DNA from: Aaosphaeria pasadenensis
Lineage: Eukaryota > Ascomycota > Dothideomycetes > Pleosporales
DNA length: 64,000 nucleotides
Assembly: GCA_022813625.1 (NCBI GenBank)
Contig: JAKLMB010000030.1
Location: 62,001 to 126,000 of the forward strand
Direction: 5' to 3'
Shown: in pieces, positions 1 through 11,408 of the stretch
Numbering within the stretch: position 1 is the first letter of the stretch
Layout: every line of letters begins with the position of its first letter
Translations under genes and position numbers: made by a program
Notes under the pieces: generated by a model
The model's input: the letters and a program-made list of their open reading frames with translations, nothing else
Database searches by the model: none
Told to the model about the DNA's origin: nothing

Positions 1-465
1 AACGGGCGGACGATACTACCAAATGTTTCTTCTTCGATCTTCGACGCTTCTTGATTGATAAATCTTCTGCGCCTGCCGTTGAGTCTGCAGTCGACGCTGA
101 CGAGTTGTTGGCATGTGGCACTCCATTCCCGTTCGTCGTCACTGTTGTTTCCTTCGGCACGGAATTCGGCCCGCCATGCACAACGTCCGTATAACTCTCA
201 TCGTCCTGAAACAGTCAAAATCAACTATTCTCGATTCAACTGGGATATTGTTACTTACGGAAGAGCTGACTTCGTCCCAGGCGTCCAGAGTGAGGTGATA
301 CAGGTAAGGTCCCAGCGGGTGCTCAGATGCCGCCCACTCTTCGTAAGTAAGCCATGGAGGGGACTCGGCCTCTTTATACAATGCATACTCTGCATCTCCA
401 TGAATAGAAATCCAGGAAGGAAAAGAGCTGAGTAGACTGTCTGGATGTGATTGATTTTCCATCAT
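1..465 (-). CDS. Unrecognised protein, N-terminal part (cut by window edge)
   Basis: The start ATG is at 465. Exon 1 is 259-465; a 53-bp intron (206-258, GTAAGT...TTTCAG) follows, and exon 2 runs from 205 off the window edge without a stop. The intron is in phase 0, and reading continues as a Ser/Asn/Thr-rich stretch after the junction. The visible protein, about 137 residues, starts MMENQSHPD, has an aromatic-rich segment (PPWLTYEEWAASEHPLGPYL) near residues 36-55, then a low-complexity acidic and polar region, and a basic run KKRRRSKKK near the edge that resembles a nuclear localisation signal. I do not recognise the family. The clean splice and the frame kept on both sides make it a real gene rather than a chance ORF. 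Confidence 0.55.
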
Positions 466-1751
466 TGCTCTTTGTAAGGGAGATGGATGCGGTGAGATGT
501 AAGATGGTTGAAGACAGGAATGTGAATTATGTGAGACAGATGCAGGTGCAACAAAGGGACTTAATAGAGAAGATGAAGACGAGAATTAAAATCACAGTGA
601 AAAAGGTGGATGCCTTCGCGCGCGCAAGGACGCACAGTCAGACCGTGAAGTGGACTGCCTGTGCCTGCTGGGGTGAAGTGACAGAAAGTTCCAAGACCAG
701 AGGTTGTTGAAAAGATCCACGCCTGGTGGCACGTTAGCTCAACGAACAAAAATTTGGAGGCCTACAAGCACAGCGACGCATACAACACGAACAGGCTAGG
801 GATGCAAAAAGTATCCAGATAGAAATGATGGCACTCACATTATGATCGGCAGGTCGCCATTTTCGATGCAAGTGGTATGGAGAAAGACGTTAGGAAGTGA
901 CCGGCGCCCTAGGTACAGCTCGGCTATCTTTCGAATCTACGTATTATTAAAAACCGCAGCTCCACTCCAAAAACCTCAAAATTCCTGCCCCTTGGACACT
1001 TTCCTTTCTCTCTTATATATGGACCCATGTTCCTCTTTTTACAAGTTGTTAGACGGCATACATTCGTTCTACTTATTGGCAAGCATTCACTTCCGCCTAC
1101 TCTCCAGAAAATCAAGCAACGACTATCTCGAGCTCAAGTGAGGTCATCTGGTCCACAAAACGTCACATCAAGGTAGCAAGCATACAATCTTTCTTAAAGA
1201 TTTACTATTGACAGTTACGATTACTGTATCAAGAACTCATCGTCCGGCATGCTCGATATCCAGTATGTACAAAAAAGCAAGAAGCCAATCTAGTTTACGG
1301 ACGAGGATCCGTTATATGAAATGAGCAAAATAATGAAAAGCCAAGGCCATGGGTATACAACCAACCACAACCCCAAAACAGCCATTCCGCCAGTGGTGTT
1401 GCTCTGACCTGGATAACTGGAAAACGCCGAGAACCCGATGATGTAAATCCGATGATGATGAACCATTTGGAGGTTGCGTCTCACACGACGCAGAACCCTA
1501 GAGGACGTAACTTGAACCCTGCACAAGAAAAAGCCACCAAGGCGGCCAGGGAACGAAAAGCGAGAAATGAAGTAGTCCCCCAGGCATTTGTTGAGTATCA
1601 GTGCCTTGGCAAGGACAACGGCACACGACGAAAAATCCCCAGATGGTACTTCCGATCTCGTAAATCTGGAAGAGAGACGGAGATTACAATGAAGCTGATG
1701 CAAATAGAAGTTGATAAAAGAGTGAAAGAAACGAATATCTCAAGGCGTCTT
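466..1751. other. Intergenic, about 1.3 kb
   Basis: This lies between the start of the partial gene and the stop of spt7, so it should hold the former's promoter and the latter's 3' end. ORFs on both strands are short and compositionally unconvincing. The minus-strand frame ending at 1290 has a hydrophobic C-terminus (see findings). I see nothing else supportable. Confidence 0.5.
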
Positions 1752-4700
1752 TTACGCGGCTAGAATGCTCTCGGGACTGATCATGCCAACTGCGCTGCCG
1801 TCCTCTTTCTCAGGCTCTGTAACGTTCTGATTCTCTTTTTGAGGCATCTCCAGCTTCAATTTGCCGATTGGCTTACCGATTCCCTTGACTGAGGTGCCGT
1901 TCAGACCAGACGCATTCTCATTAGAGGCATTCTCATCTTTCTCCTCGTCGAGTTTGCGTTTCTTACGAGCAAGCTGCTGTTGTTCACGCAATGGTCGTTT
2001 GCGAGGGCTAGAGATTTTACCCGTCGGTGGCAATCGCGGCTTGGGGAATCGTTGCTTCGGCGGTAGATCGTCATCCTCGATGAGAGAATCATCATTGCCA
2101 TCACGCAGCTTCGACAAGAACCATTCCTGAACAAGTCCAATTTGGTTGCCGATGTATTTGCTTGTGACAGGCTCGAACTTTGCCGGTTCTGGCATGAGCG
2201 CACCTGTAGTGGCAACGTTGCTATAGAGGTCAGCACTTGTCGGTCGTACAGTAACAAATACAACATACCTGGTGTTCTGAGCAGCGAATCTGTTGTGCAT
2301 TCTGTTCTGTAACAAATGCAGTGGCACGCTGAATGATAACCCGAATTCCTTATCCAGGCCAAGTTCGCGGAAGCCGAAGAAATCTTCTCCAATGTCTTCG
2401 GCGAAATCACCACCAACAAACTGTTCACTACCGTCGTTGAAAGCACCGACACCATCCGCACCAACACTACCGTCAAGAGCAGGACGAAGTAGTTCGGCAT
2501 AGTGTGTTCGCATTCGGTCATGCATGCTAGTAAGCTTGACCCCAAGATTTCTGAGATCGTCTTTGGCATACGATTCCAAACTTTCAAGCTCAACTCCATT
2601 CGTACTCAACGCGTGCAAAACAGACTCCTCCTGACTGAAGCGTGTAGTCCATTGGGTTGTTCCACCGCTCGGAGTAGGGACTGGAATATCGGATTTCGAT
2701 TTAGGTTGCTCACGATAAGTCTGGAATGTCTGCACCAGGTTCTGGAAGAAGGTGCTCGCTATGTCCGTGATCGAGTCCAAGGCGGAAGGCTGGAATTCTT
2801 CGAAACCAGCATGGTAAAAGATCTTAGCTACGCTTCTTTCCAAAGCCGCCCGGCAAACATACGGAGCCATAATGGCACCATCATCAGAGACAACCATTGG
2901 GTCGATGTCGGCCTCTGAAAAGGGTTGAGGATCGTACTTCTGGAACTGGTTCTGATACATCTGCGATTGGAGCGACATTTGTTTCACGATGCCAATCTTT
3001 GCACATATCTTTCGAGTCTCCTGCATCTGGCGCATGTTGGTTTCCATCTTTTTGGTCAGTGTACTCTCCGGCGAAACAAAGAGACCTTTAGGAACAACTC
3101 TCATGTACTCCTCCACCTGCTGAAGGACGTGGCCTTCTGAATCTTCGACCCATTGCAGGCGTTCATTAAGATCGGGAATGGCGCAGACGGGATCATAGTA
3201 ATCTGGGATTTGGCGTTCTTCCTCATCCTCTATACCTTCTGCGAGTGTCTCTCCTCCTGTTGCTTGGAGTCCATCTTTGCCGTCTATAGTGGCGGTGGTG
3301 GCACCGTCAGCAGATTCGTCCTCGATTGCATGCTTGCGATGACGCAGCCACCTTCTCATACCAGCCCGACTACGTAGTATTGCGGGTTCTTCGACATTCA
3401 GATGATCATCTCGAAATAATCGGTTACGCTCTGCAGCAATAAGAGCTCGATCTTTCTTAGTTACCTGCTTCCATGTCTTATACTCGAGGTCATCCAGCTC
3501 GGCATCGTCGCCTTCGAGAGCCAACCCCATCACAGAAGCAGCGGTGCCGTCAGCCTCAGATACGTCAGCTTGGCTGCCATGGGCACCGTTTCGTAGTATG
3601 CTGTTAGGTCCAAGCGGAGTAAGCGTGCCAGGAGGGGTCGAAAATCCGTTTATGCTGCCCTCCATTTCTGAATCTGCACGGAGGAATTCATTTTTGAAAT
3701 TCGAAACTGCACTGTTCAATGACGGCCCATTTGGTTTGGCTTCTGGACCAGGTGTGCTCTCCAGACCTGCTGGAGGAGCTTTTCTGGAGTTATTCCCGCC
3801 TTTGTTGGTACCCTTACTTGGCGCTTTTCGGCCTCGGGAAGCCATGATCGGCTCTTCTAAGGACAAAACATTAGACAACGTTCAATGTATCGTGCCTTTT
3901 TAAGGGAGCTTACCGTCTTCACTGTCTTCGGCACCATCAGCGTCGGCGTCACCATTACGCATTCGTCGTTCCTCAGCTTCGACTTCGGCGCGGTCTCTGA
4001 TCCTGATTTCGGGTATCAGGGGTACTAACTTCTCGGTCTCCTTTCTCATGTAAAGGGCCTTCTTGCGAAGGAAATGACTTGGATCGGCATTGTACTTCAG
4101 GCAATTGGACCAGATCAACATCAAGTCATCCACAAACTCTTTCTTCGACTTGTAGTGTAACTGCTTGAGCTTTTTCATCATGGTACCGATGTCCATGGGC
4201 TGTTTGATGACTGTGTAGTAGTCGGGTGCTTCTCGTTTGTTCACGCGTTGCAAAAAGGGGTGAGCGTGTTCTCCAGCCTTCAACTCCATCAATACCTTCT
4301 CCATGCTTTCGTATAGTTCCTCCTGACCAACGCGCTCTTCATTCGCCCATTTACTCCGATTCTTCCTAACTTCGCTTATCAGGCTTCTCAGCTGCGTATC
4401 GCTAGCGTGTACTTTATCTCGTTGAGCATCTATGCGCGCAATGAGGTGTTTGAGGGTGAGACTAGAGGCCCCAAGATTGGTGGTGCTCAAGGTCCCTTGT
4501 TGAGGTGCGGCGGGAGTACCACTTGTTGGCGCGTTATTCGATTGTCCAGACATCTCTGTTTCTACTTGGCGATCTAATTCGTCCAGTTTCTGTTGTTCCA
4601 ACATCGCATTGCGGTCATCTTCCAACGTGTAGAACAATGTTTGGAAACTACGTTTGGCAGCATCTTCGGCCGCTTTCTTGTCCTGTTGTAACTTCTTGCG

Positions 4701-5294
4701 TACATCGTCGGAGGATTTGACTTGGTCTGCGGTCGGGGTACTGGTTCGATCGATGCCGGATTTGTTAGAAAAGGATCGCATGAGGAGGCTTGGCGTCTGG
4801 ATGGGGGCGACAGCAGCATTTCCATTAGAAGAACTCTTTGCAAATAGGGGGGATGTGTGAGTGTCATCTTCTTCATCGGCTTCGTCGTCATCGTCGTCGC
4901 CATAGTCATCTTCGTCAATGGTTCTGGCGGGTTTCTTGGGGGTGATAGTCGGGAGCGCGTCATGCGCCGGCGGAGCATCCTCGGACGCCTCCATCATCAC
5001 GTCTTCAAGCGCATCTGTCAAATCGTGTTTGCTTCCTCCATCTAGAACAGCCTGAAGACGCGCTTCGGTGCGAAGATAATGCTCATGGAAGAGCGCCGCC
5101 TGGGGGTCCTCCTCGGCCATGGCGTCCGTACCGTCCCCCGGATTGTTGCTGTTGAAGCCGTTGGGCATGGCCTCATCGCTCAGCGTCGGATTGGGAGTGC
5201 GCAGGCGAATCGCATTAGAGGGATGATTGGGGAATCGCGCATGGTGTTGGCGGTCTCTGGATGATGGCCGATGTAGCGATGGAGCGAGCGACAT
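1752..5294 (-). CDS. spt7: SAGA complex subunit Spt7 (bromodomain plus histone fold)
   Basis: Spt7 is a structural subunit of the nuclear SAGA histone acetyltransferase coactivator. Exon 1 is 3914-5294 and exon 2 is 1752-3856, joined over a 57-bp intron (3857-3913) that keeps frame; the product is about 1161 aa. A bromodomain lies near residues 335-420 (APDYYTVIKQPMDIGTMMKK, with the acetyl-lysine-binding Asn in NCLKYNAD). A Bromo_TP-type histone fold lies near 795-845 (CRAALERSVAKIFYHAGFEE). This pair in this order is the Spt7 signature. A long acidic, low-complexity region precedes the bromodomain and the C-terminus is Lys/Arg-rich. The frame stays open upstream to about 5543, but the first in-frame ATG is at 5294 (MSLAPSLH), so I start there. 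It is transcribed divergently from the VanZ-like gene. Confidence 0.9.
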
Positions 5295-6531
5295 GTCGTT
5301 GTGGGGAGTATCTTGGCAGAACTCCTCACAACGCTGTGAAGCCTTCGCGGCGGCCTCCGACCTCGTGCAAGGTGCGCGAGAGCGTGAAACCAAGCATGTG
5401 AGAAGCCAGACGGCGCGCAAGTCGAATGACGACGAGAAACGAGATGGAAATGTTGATGTTGGGGCGTGATTTGATGATTGAGCGTCGCGGCTTGCCGTTC
5501 GGCTTGGGGAGTAGGCACGATGGCTGTGAGAGGGAGGGAGCAACTCACAGTCGCTGACTTCCGATTAAGGTTGCGAGCTAACCTCAAACGTAGGGGGTGT
5601 GGCTGTCGGGCGCGGAGCGCCACACCCCCGTCCAGTATCAATATCAGAATCAGAGCACGAGCTATGTCCATTTTGTTACAATATTTAGTAGAACTCCATC
5701 TTCTAATCCTGTTCAAATATAGTGGCAAGTGTTGCAAGTATCGTATATATCTGTTCAATAATACACTCACGAGATGCAATGGCCAGGGAGGCATGACTTA
5801 TTCCTGTGGAGAGACTATCTAGTGCCAAACAAGAGGCCATATGTACCTGAATCTCCACCCTTTGATTCTTATGCTCCACAAACAGTATTTTTATTGTATG
5901 ATCATCGTATGGAAGTAGAAATATTTTACTCCTTTGGCCGGTTTATTACCTGTGCCTACTAAAGATCCCCATCCCTTAAATGTTCCAACAAAGGAGGCAT
6001 TGTTCCGGAGACTCGCCGGGGCAACAGCCTGACCCATCTACATACCATCGGGTTATGTCTCTTCATTAATGATTCCATGACTATGATTATGTGATTTCTC
6101 TTTGAAGACCTTTGTGTGTTCGTGCTTAAACAATATTTACCTAGGTACGGGGCTGGCACTCAATGTGCAGCGTCATCTTTCTGACATCATTCCACACCCA
6201 TTGAACTGGATACACAACTTTGTACCAAACTCATACTCATACCCAATTGCTTCCTACAAGATTTTGTTACGATACTGTACATTATATTTTTCGACTCCAT
6301 CTTGCATTGGTCGAGTCCAATCCTTGATGCCTGAGGCCGTGTTCGGACTTATAGCAACTCTTGCCGAGCCCCCGGATAAGCCGCCTGCGTGAGACAAGGC
6401 TACGTTGGAAGTTCACCAGCCTGCCTTTGGAAGATCTCGTTCTTAACTTCCATACCGACTCTCCAAACCCCTCTGAATTATGATCTATCGCCGGTGATAC
6501 GACAATACCTCCACCGTACATAATCCATAAC
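5295..6531. other. Divergent intergenic region with a strong inverted repeat
   Basis: This is the shared upstream region of spt7 and the VanZ-like gene. No supportable gene was found. It holds a perfect 11-bp inverted repeat at 5593-5629. The right half is AT-rich. Confidence 0.55.
5593..5629. repeat. Perfect 11-bp inverted repeat, 15-bp spacer
   Basis: GGGGGTGTGGC (5593-5603) is repeated inverted as GCCACACCCCC (5619-5629). It sits about 300 bp upstream of the spt7 start codon. It could be a protein-binding site or a hairpin in the spt7 leader; the sequence does not decide. Confidence 0.8.
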
Positions 6532-7366
6532 ATGCGCATCCGCAAACCATTCGCCGGTAGGTCGCCCATCATGCTACATGCCGTCATACCATACCAGCAC
6601 CCTCGCCAAGCTCCACAACCCATTGTCTGCAGCTCTCACTGCATGTGCAATGCCGTCCTACATATGTCCCGAATACCAGATTCCTCCAGCGTACTGAACT
6701 AATATACAATGCTCTAGGTGCTTTCGTGGGCATTTGCCTGATCTGCGGCCTCGCCGGCTTCGCGCCACACACCCAATATGACCTCCCGAACTACAAGCAG
6801 AGCGACAAGGTCTTGCACTTCGTGGCCTTCTTCCTGGTCACGCTGTCGTTCTACTGGATTCTAGAGACGAACAGGAGGAAGGTGTTGCAGTTGACGTTTA
6901 CCGTGTGTACGGTGGGACTGGGTTTTGCGAGCGAGATCATTCAAGGGTTGATACCGGTACGCATCCTCCACCTGCGAGCAATACTATAAGAAGGAAGAAT
7001 GGCATACTGACGCCTTCTATACAGAATGGTCGCGACTTTGACTATTATGACATTCTAGCGAACGTGGTGGGATCCATCTCTGCACTGGCGGTGTGCAATT
7101 GGTATCATAAGCGAATGCTAGAGAGGAAACGTGCGGCGCGTGGATACGCCGCTGTTGCTGGCGAGGACGATAGAGATGTTGAGCTAGGAGAAGGCGTGGA
7201 AGGTCAAGAGTCAGGTGTGGTGAGACCTACGGTGGAGGAAGAGTTGGAGCAATGGGATGAGAATGCGGAGGACTGGGACGATACAGAGCCTACAGAGCAC
7301 AGCCATGAGCAAGGAAACGTCCACGATGGAGAGGATTTGGCCGATGCAAAGAAGCGAAATGATTGA
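6532..7366 (+). CDS. VanZ-like integral membrane protein
   Basis: Exons are 6532-6556, 6718-6956 and 7025-7366, with introns of 161 and 68 bp; frame is kept throughout, giving about 201 aa. The ATG at 6532 gives MRIRKPFAG, which joins to a hydrophobic helix AFVGICLICGLAGFAP. The motif TQYDLPNYKQSDKVLHF and the following helices (VAFFLVTLSFYWIL, LTFTVCTVGLGFASEIIQ), then NGRDFDYYDILANVVGS, match the VanZ-like fold: four short TM helices with conserved Lys/His and Asp residues. The C-terminal third is acidic (Glu/Asp-rich) and probably cytosolic. In bacteria VanZ is linked to glycopeptide resistance; the role of fungal members is not known to me. An alternative start in exon 2 would lose the first helix. 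Confidence 0.8.
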
Positions 7367-7754
7367 CGAGCTAAGAATGATGTAGGCACGATTGAGGATG
7401 TGAGATGACTTCAACGGTCTTATACATAAAGCAAATAAAACGATCTACTACTTTCTCATAATGTTTCAACGCGACCGATTGTGAGGATGTTCGAAATATT
7501 CACACATGGCGTCACTGCTGGCTCGAGCATTTACTTGATGCAGACCGAATTGGTATTCGTTTTTACAAACTCATAGCTAGCCGCTGGTTTTTCACCGCAT
7601 CTGGAAGCAAGCTTCTGCAACCATGAATCGTCACATCGTCTTGAACTCCCTTGGATTCATGCACATTTTCCAGTATGAGATTCCGAAAGGACACATAAGA
7701 CCCAATACCAAGCGCCATGACTTTCATCAACACTCCCCATTGTCGATTTTTCCT
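7367..7754. other. Convergent 3' intergenic region
   Basis: This contains the 3' ends of the VanZ-like gene (+) and rps26 (-). AATAAA at 7434-7439 could serve as a poly(A) signal for the plus-strand gene. No other feature was seen. Confidence 0.4.
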
Positions 7755-8358
7755 TTACGAGGTCTTGCCGGCGGCCTGGTTGGGAACGACCTTCTTTCCG
7801 TCCTTGTTGTACCTGACCCTTGGTGGTGGGGCACGGTTACGGCGACCCTCCCGAGAGCGGACACTTCTCAATGCGTCAGCTAACAATATTCTGTATCCTA
7901 CGGGTGTGTGGTGAAAACGTACCGAACGATCTTTCCGTGGATGGCGCAAGAGACGCAGTACTGGAGCTTCAAGTACATCTTGGGGACGGTGTACTCGGGG
8001 AAGACGGACGCATCAGAGATATCACCTGGCCCATTGTCAGTTTCGTGTTCAGATATCTCCGCCCCTCATGCTGCTTTTCGAGTGCAATTCTTCTTCGACG
8101 CGTTTGTGGGGTGTGGCGGGTTGAATCCTATGGGGAAACGTACGGATGGCGGCAGACTCGACCATGTTCCTGATGGTGAATCTCTTGATTGCCTTGTCCT
8201 TGGGAGTGCATCGCGAGCAGTTGGAGCAGCGGATGGGCTTAACGTGGCCGCGGCCCTTCTTGTTGCGACCGCTGTCTTTTTGTCAGTCCTGGGTGGATTT
8301 GAGGAAGGTAATGTGGTAGATGTGTCGGCACATACTTGGATGCTCGCTTCTTGACCAT
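7755..8358 (-). CDS. rps26: 40S ribosomal protein S26 (eS26)
   Basis: This is a small-subunit ribosomal protein near the mRNA exit site. Four exons are 8336-8358, 8144-8271, 7923-8025 and 7755-7863, with introns of 64, 118 and 59 bp; the spliced product is 120 aa, normal for fungal eS26. It begins MVKKRASNGRNKKGRGHVKP, keeps the zinc-binding pairs CSNCSRC and CVSCAIHGK, and has the characteristic REGRRNRAPPPRVRYNKDGK near the C-terminus, followed by a short lineage-specific tail. Exon 1 is only 23 nt, so a caller relying on long ORFs would miss the start. The last intron ends at GAGAAG; using the AG three bases earlier would insert one residue and break the family alignment. Confidence 0.95.
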
Positions 8359-9248
8359 GATGGGCTGACTCTGTTTGCTGTTAGGAGAGGAAGGGGATCG
8401 AGTAGAGTTTCGTGGTTATGCGCACCGAAGAAATAGGTATCTAAGATTCAGCAATGGGAAGTTGTCGTTCTGTTGGTGGTGCTGGTCGGCTGTCTTTGGT
8501 GTGTCGAAATTCAACGTGGGCCTACGGTAGCGAGTGTTGAAACCGAAGTTGATCCGGGCTAGTGGAAAGATTATCTTATCACTTGGCGATCTCCCTTCCA
8601 TCGGTCAATCATTGATCAACAATACCATGTTACTGTGGGAGAAGTCAAAATAACAACAAAGAATTAATGAGCAGCGCTCGAACCGTACACAGTATATCGA
8701 GCACTGCACCACTCTCCCCCTCTTTCTTAAAGCGAACAGGGCTTCATGTAATCAACAGCGCCGCTGTAATCACTATTTCCTCATGATACTGCCTGTCCAC
8801 TATCTACGTTGTAGTCATAATACCAAGTACCTGCAACTGGTACAATACTGCCCGCACAACGTGTACTCGCTTCTTCTGGCGGTAGTTCAAGCGGGATAGC
8901 AGCACTTTCACGTTCTCATTCGACATATTAGCGAATGCATAGCCTACGTCAAGTAGTAGATCATTATCGATTAAAATTCAATCTTTTCTGTAATAGCGGT
9001 GAACAGCTTGGTGCGTCACGGTCGACCTTGTGATCATTCCCCTTGGGCCCGCACTTGCCCGACCACCGCGCGTTGTTTTTCCTCGTTGCCAGGCCAGGGT
9101 CTCATCTAACTCTACGACTCGTCGTGCTACAAGCGTCCAGACTCCAAGCAAGATCGCCCTCGCTGGCTCTACCACGAACGACTGTTCACTGCAACACCTG
9201 CACCTATATCGATTCCCTCTTAATCCTCCGAACCCATCAGCCGCAACC
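8359..9248. other. Divergent intergenic region (rps26 / CBS-PB1 gene)
   Basis: These are the upstream regions of two divergent genes. Short ORFs are present but none has codon structure or splice logic that I would defend. The stretch just before 9248 is C-rich, as expected for a 5' leader. Confidence 0.45.
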
Positions 9249-11408
9249 ATGTCCACCACAGGTGGTACCATGAGGGGTACACCCAAGAATCGCAACCAAG
9301 TCCAATATACCAACAGTCCGTCTGGCATCCCACGCCCTGCCCTCGACCATCCACCACCGCAGAGCGATGCGGGCGCCTCTACTCTCAGTGCCAGCCGGGC
9401 AAAGATGTCCAAGAGGGACGAGGTGAGTCTCTACGGGGAGCTGCACTCTCGCTTTCGGCTCAACACCTAACGCTGTGTAGGCTATCCGCCGCAAGATCGA
9501 GACCGATTTGAACAAGAAGAAGAACCCCGGAGCCCGCGTTCGCCCATCCAGAAAGGCACCTCCTGGCACGGTGCTGGCCCTCAAGCCTAGCCAGGCCCTC
9601 CAAATCAAGCCCAACACAACTGTAGCTGAGGCAGCTCAGCTCATGGCAGCGAAGAGGGAGGACTGTGTCCTTGTCACCGATGATGATGATCGTATCGCTG
9701 GTATTTTCACAGCCAAGGATCTTGCATTCCGTGTAGTTGGAGCAGGCATCAAGGCCAGAGATATCACCATCGAGGAGATTATGACCAAGAACCCACTATG
9801 TGCCAAAACGGATACAAGCGCTACCGACGCATTGGATCTGATGGTCAGGAAAGGCTTCCGTCATTTGCCAGTCATGGACGAGAACCACGATATCTCTGGT
9901 ATCCTCGATATTACCAAATGCTTTTATGACGCCATGGAAAAGCTTGAGCGGGCATACAGCTCGTCTCGCAAGCTTTACGATGCCCTGGAGGGTGTTCAGG
10001 CCGAACTCGGTTCCAGCCAGCCGCAACAGATTATACAGTACGTGGAGGCTATCAGGTCAAAGATGTCTGGGCCAACATTGGAGACCGTCCTCAATGGATT
10101 GCCCCCCGTCACTGTGTCTGTTCGCACATCAGTCAAGGAAGCAGCCTCGCTCATGAAGGAGAACCACACTACCGCTGTGTTAGTCCAGGATCAAGGCCAG
10201 ATTACCGGTATCTTCACCAGCAAAGATGTTGTTCTTCGTGTCATTGCTGCTGGCCTTGACCCCGCCACTTGCAGTGTTGTGCGAGTTATGACCCCACACC
10301 CCGATTTCGCGCCCATGGACATGAGCATCCAACAGGCTCTTCGCAAGATGCATGGTGAGTCCCAGATAGCAATTGACTAAAGAAATTGTGCTGACGATTT
10401 GATAAGATGGCCATTACCTCAACCTTCCAGTGATGAGCGAAGCTGGCGAGATCGTTGGCATGGTTGACGTCCTGAAGCTTACTTACGCTACTCTTGATCA
10501 GGTACGACGGACGTAACGGGCGCACATGATATCAGACTAACGAAGCATAGATCAACAACATCAGCACCCAGGACAGCGAGGGACCTGCTTGGAATAAGTT
10601 TTGGCTGTCTCTGGATGCCGAGACTGAATCCATGATGTCGGGCGACGGAGGTAGCCGTATCCCTGGTACCCCAGACCACCGCTCCATGGTCTCTCACGAT
10701 ATGCATCGACCAGGCCACATGGACCGCGGAGACAGTGTCTTGCCAAACGAGTCTGCCTCGCATCATGGCGACTCTCCCCCTGCTTCTGCTTTGGCTGGTG
10801 CGCCGCCTTCTTCGTTTGAAGACTTCGCATTCCCGTTCAAGTTCAAGGCCCCCAGTGGTCGTGTCCACCGTTTACAAGTCACTGCTTCCGCCGGCATCGA
10901 GGAACTCATTTCTTACGTCGCAGAAAAGCTCGGCAGTGAAGTGGATTCAATTGGCGGAACTCCTACATTCGACGAGGGCAAGATCTCGAAATCTGGCTTC
11001 GCCCTTTCCTACCTCGATAATGAAGGAGACACCGTTTCTATTACCACAAACCAGGATTTGATTGAGGCGATCAGCCTCTCACGACTTGCCCACCGCGACA
11101 AAGTTGACCTCTTCGTCCATGATCCCGAGAAGCCCCCTCTACCAGCGACTGTCGAGCCACAGCCGGCATTGGCAAAGCCCATAACGCCACCTGCATCGGT
11201 CCTTCGCGATCGCAAGCAGTTTTTCGACGATGAAGAGGATGACGAGCCTCGTGCGAAATCTCGAGGACATTCGTCACCCGTGTCAAGACAGGAAGAGATC
11301 ATTGCAGGCGTTCCCAACGACCTGCTTCTACCGGGAGCTATTGTCACGCTTGCCGTGGTGATAGTGGCCGTTTTTGCTCTTGGGCGTGCGTCTGGAAACA
11401 GCCGATAA
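9249..11408 (+). CDS. CBS-domain and PB1-domain protein with C-terminal membrane anchor (Mug70-like)
   Basis: Exons are 9249-9422, 9481-10354, 10407-10501 and 10551-11408; introns are 58, 52 and 49 bp; the product is 666 aa. Four CBS motifs in two pairs span about residues 90-385; examples are DDRIAGIFTAKDLAFRVVGA and GQITGIFTSKDVVLRVIAAG, repeats of the same fold. CBS pairs usually bind adenine nucleotides. A PB1 interaction domain follows at about 475-560 (RVHRLQVTASAGIEELISYV...), and a single hydrophobic helix near 639-660 (PGAIVTLAVVIVAVFALG) leaves only a few residues after it, so a tail-anchored topology is inferred. This combination matches the fission yeast Mug70-type family. The ligand and partners are unknown. 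Confidence 0.88.

Noticed and set aside
447..710. A plus-strand 87-codon ORF next to the first gene.
   Set aside because: It overlaps the promoter and first bases of the minus-strand gene, with no recognisable content and no splice support.
5295..5543. Extension of Spt7 by 83 residues upstream of 5294.
   Set aside because: The open frame begins with TTG, not ATG, and has no in-frame ATG before 5294. Its content is Ser/Arg/His-rich leader-like sequence.
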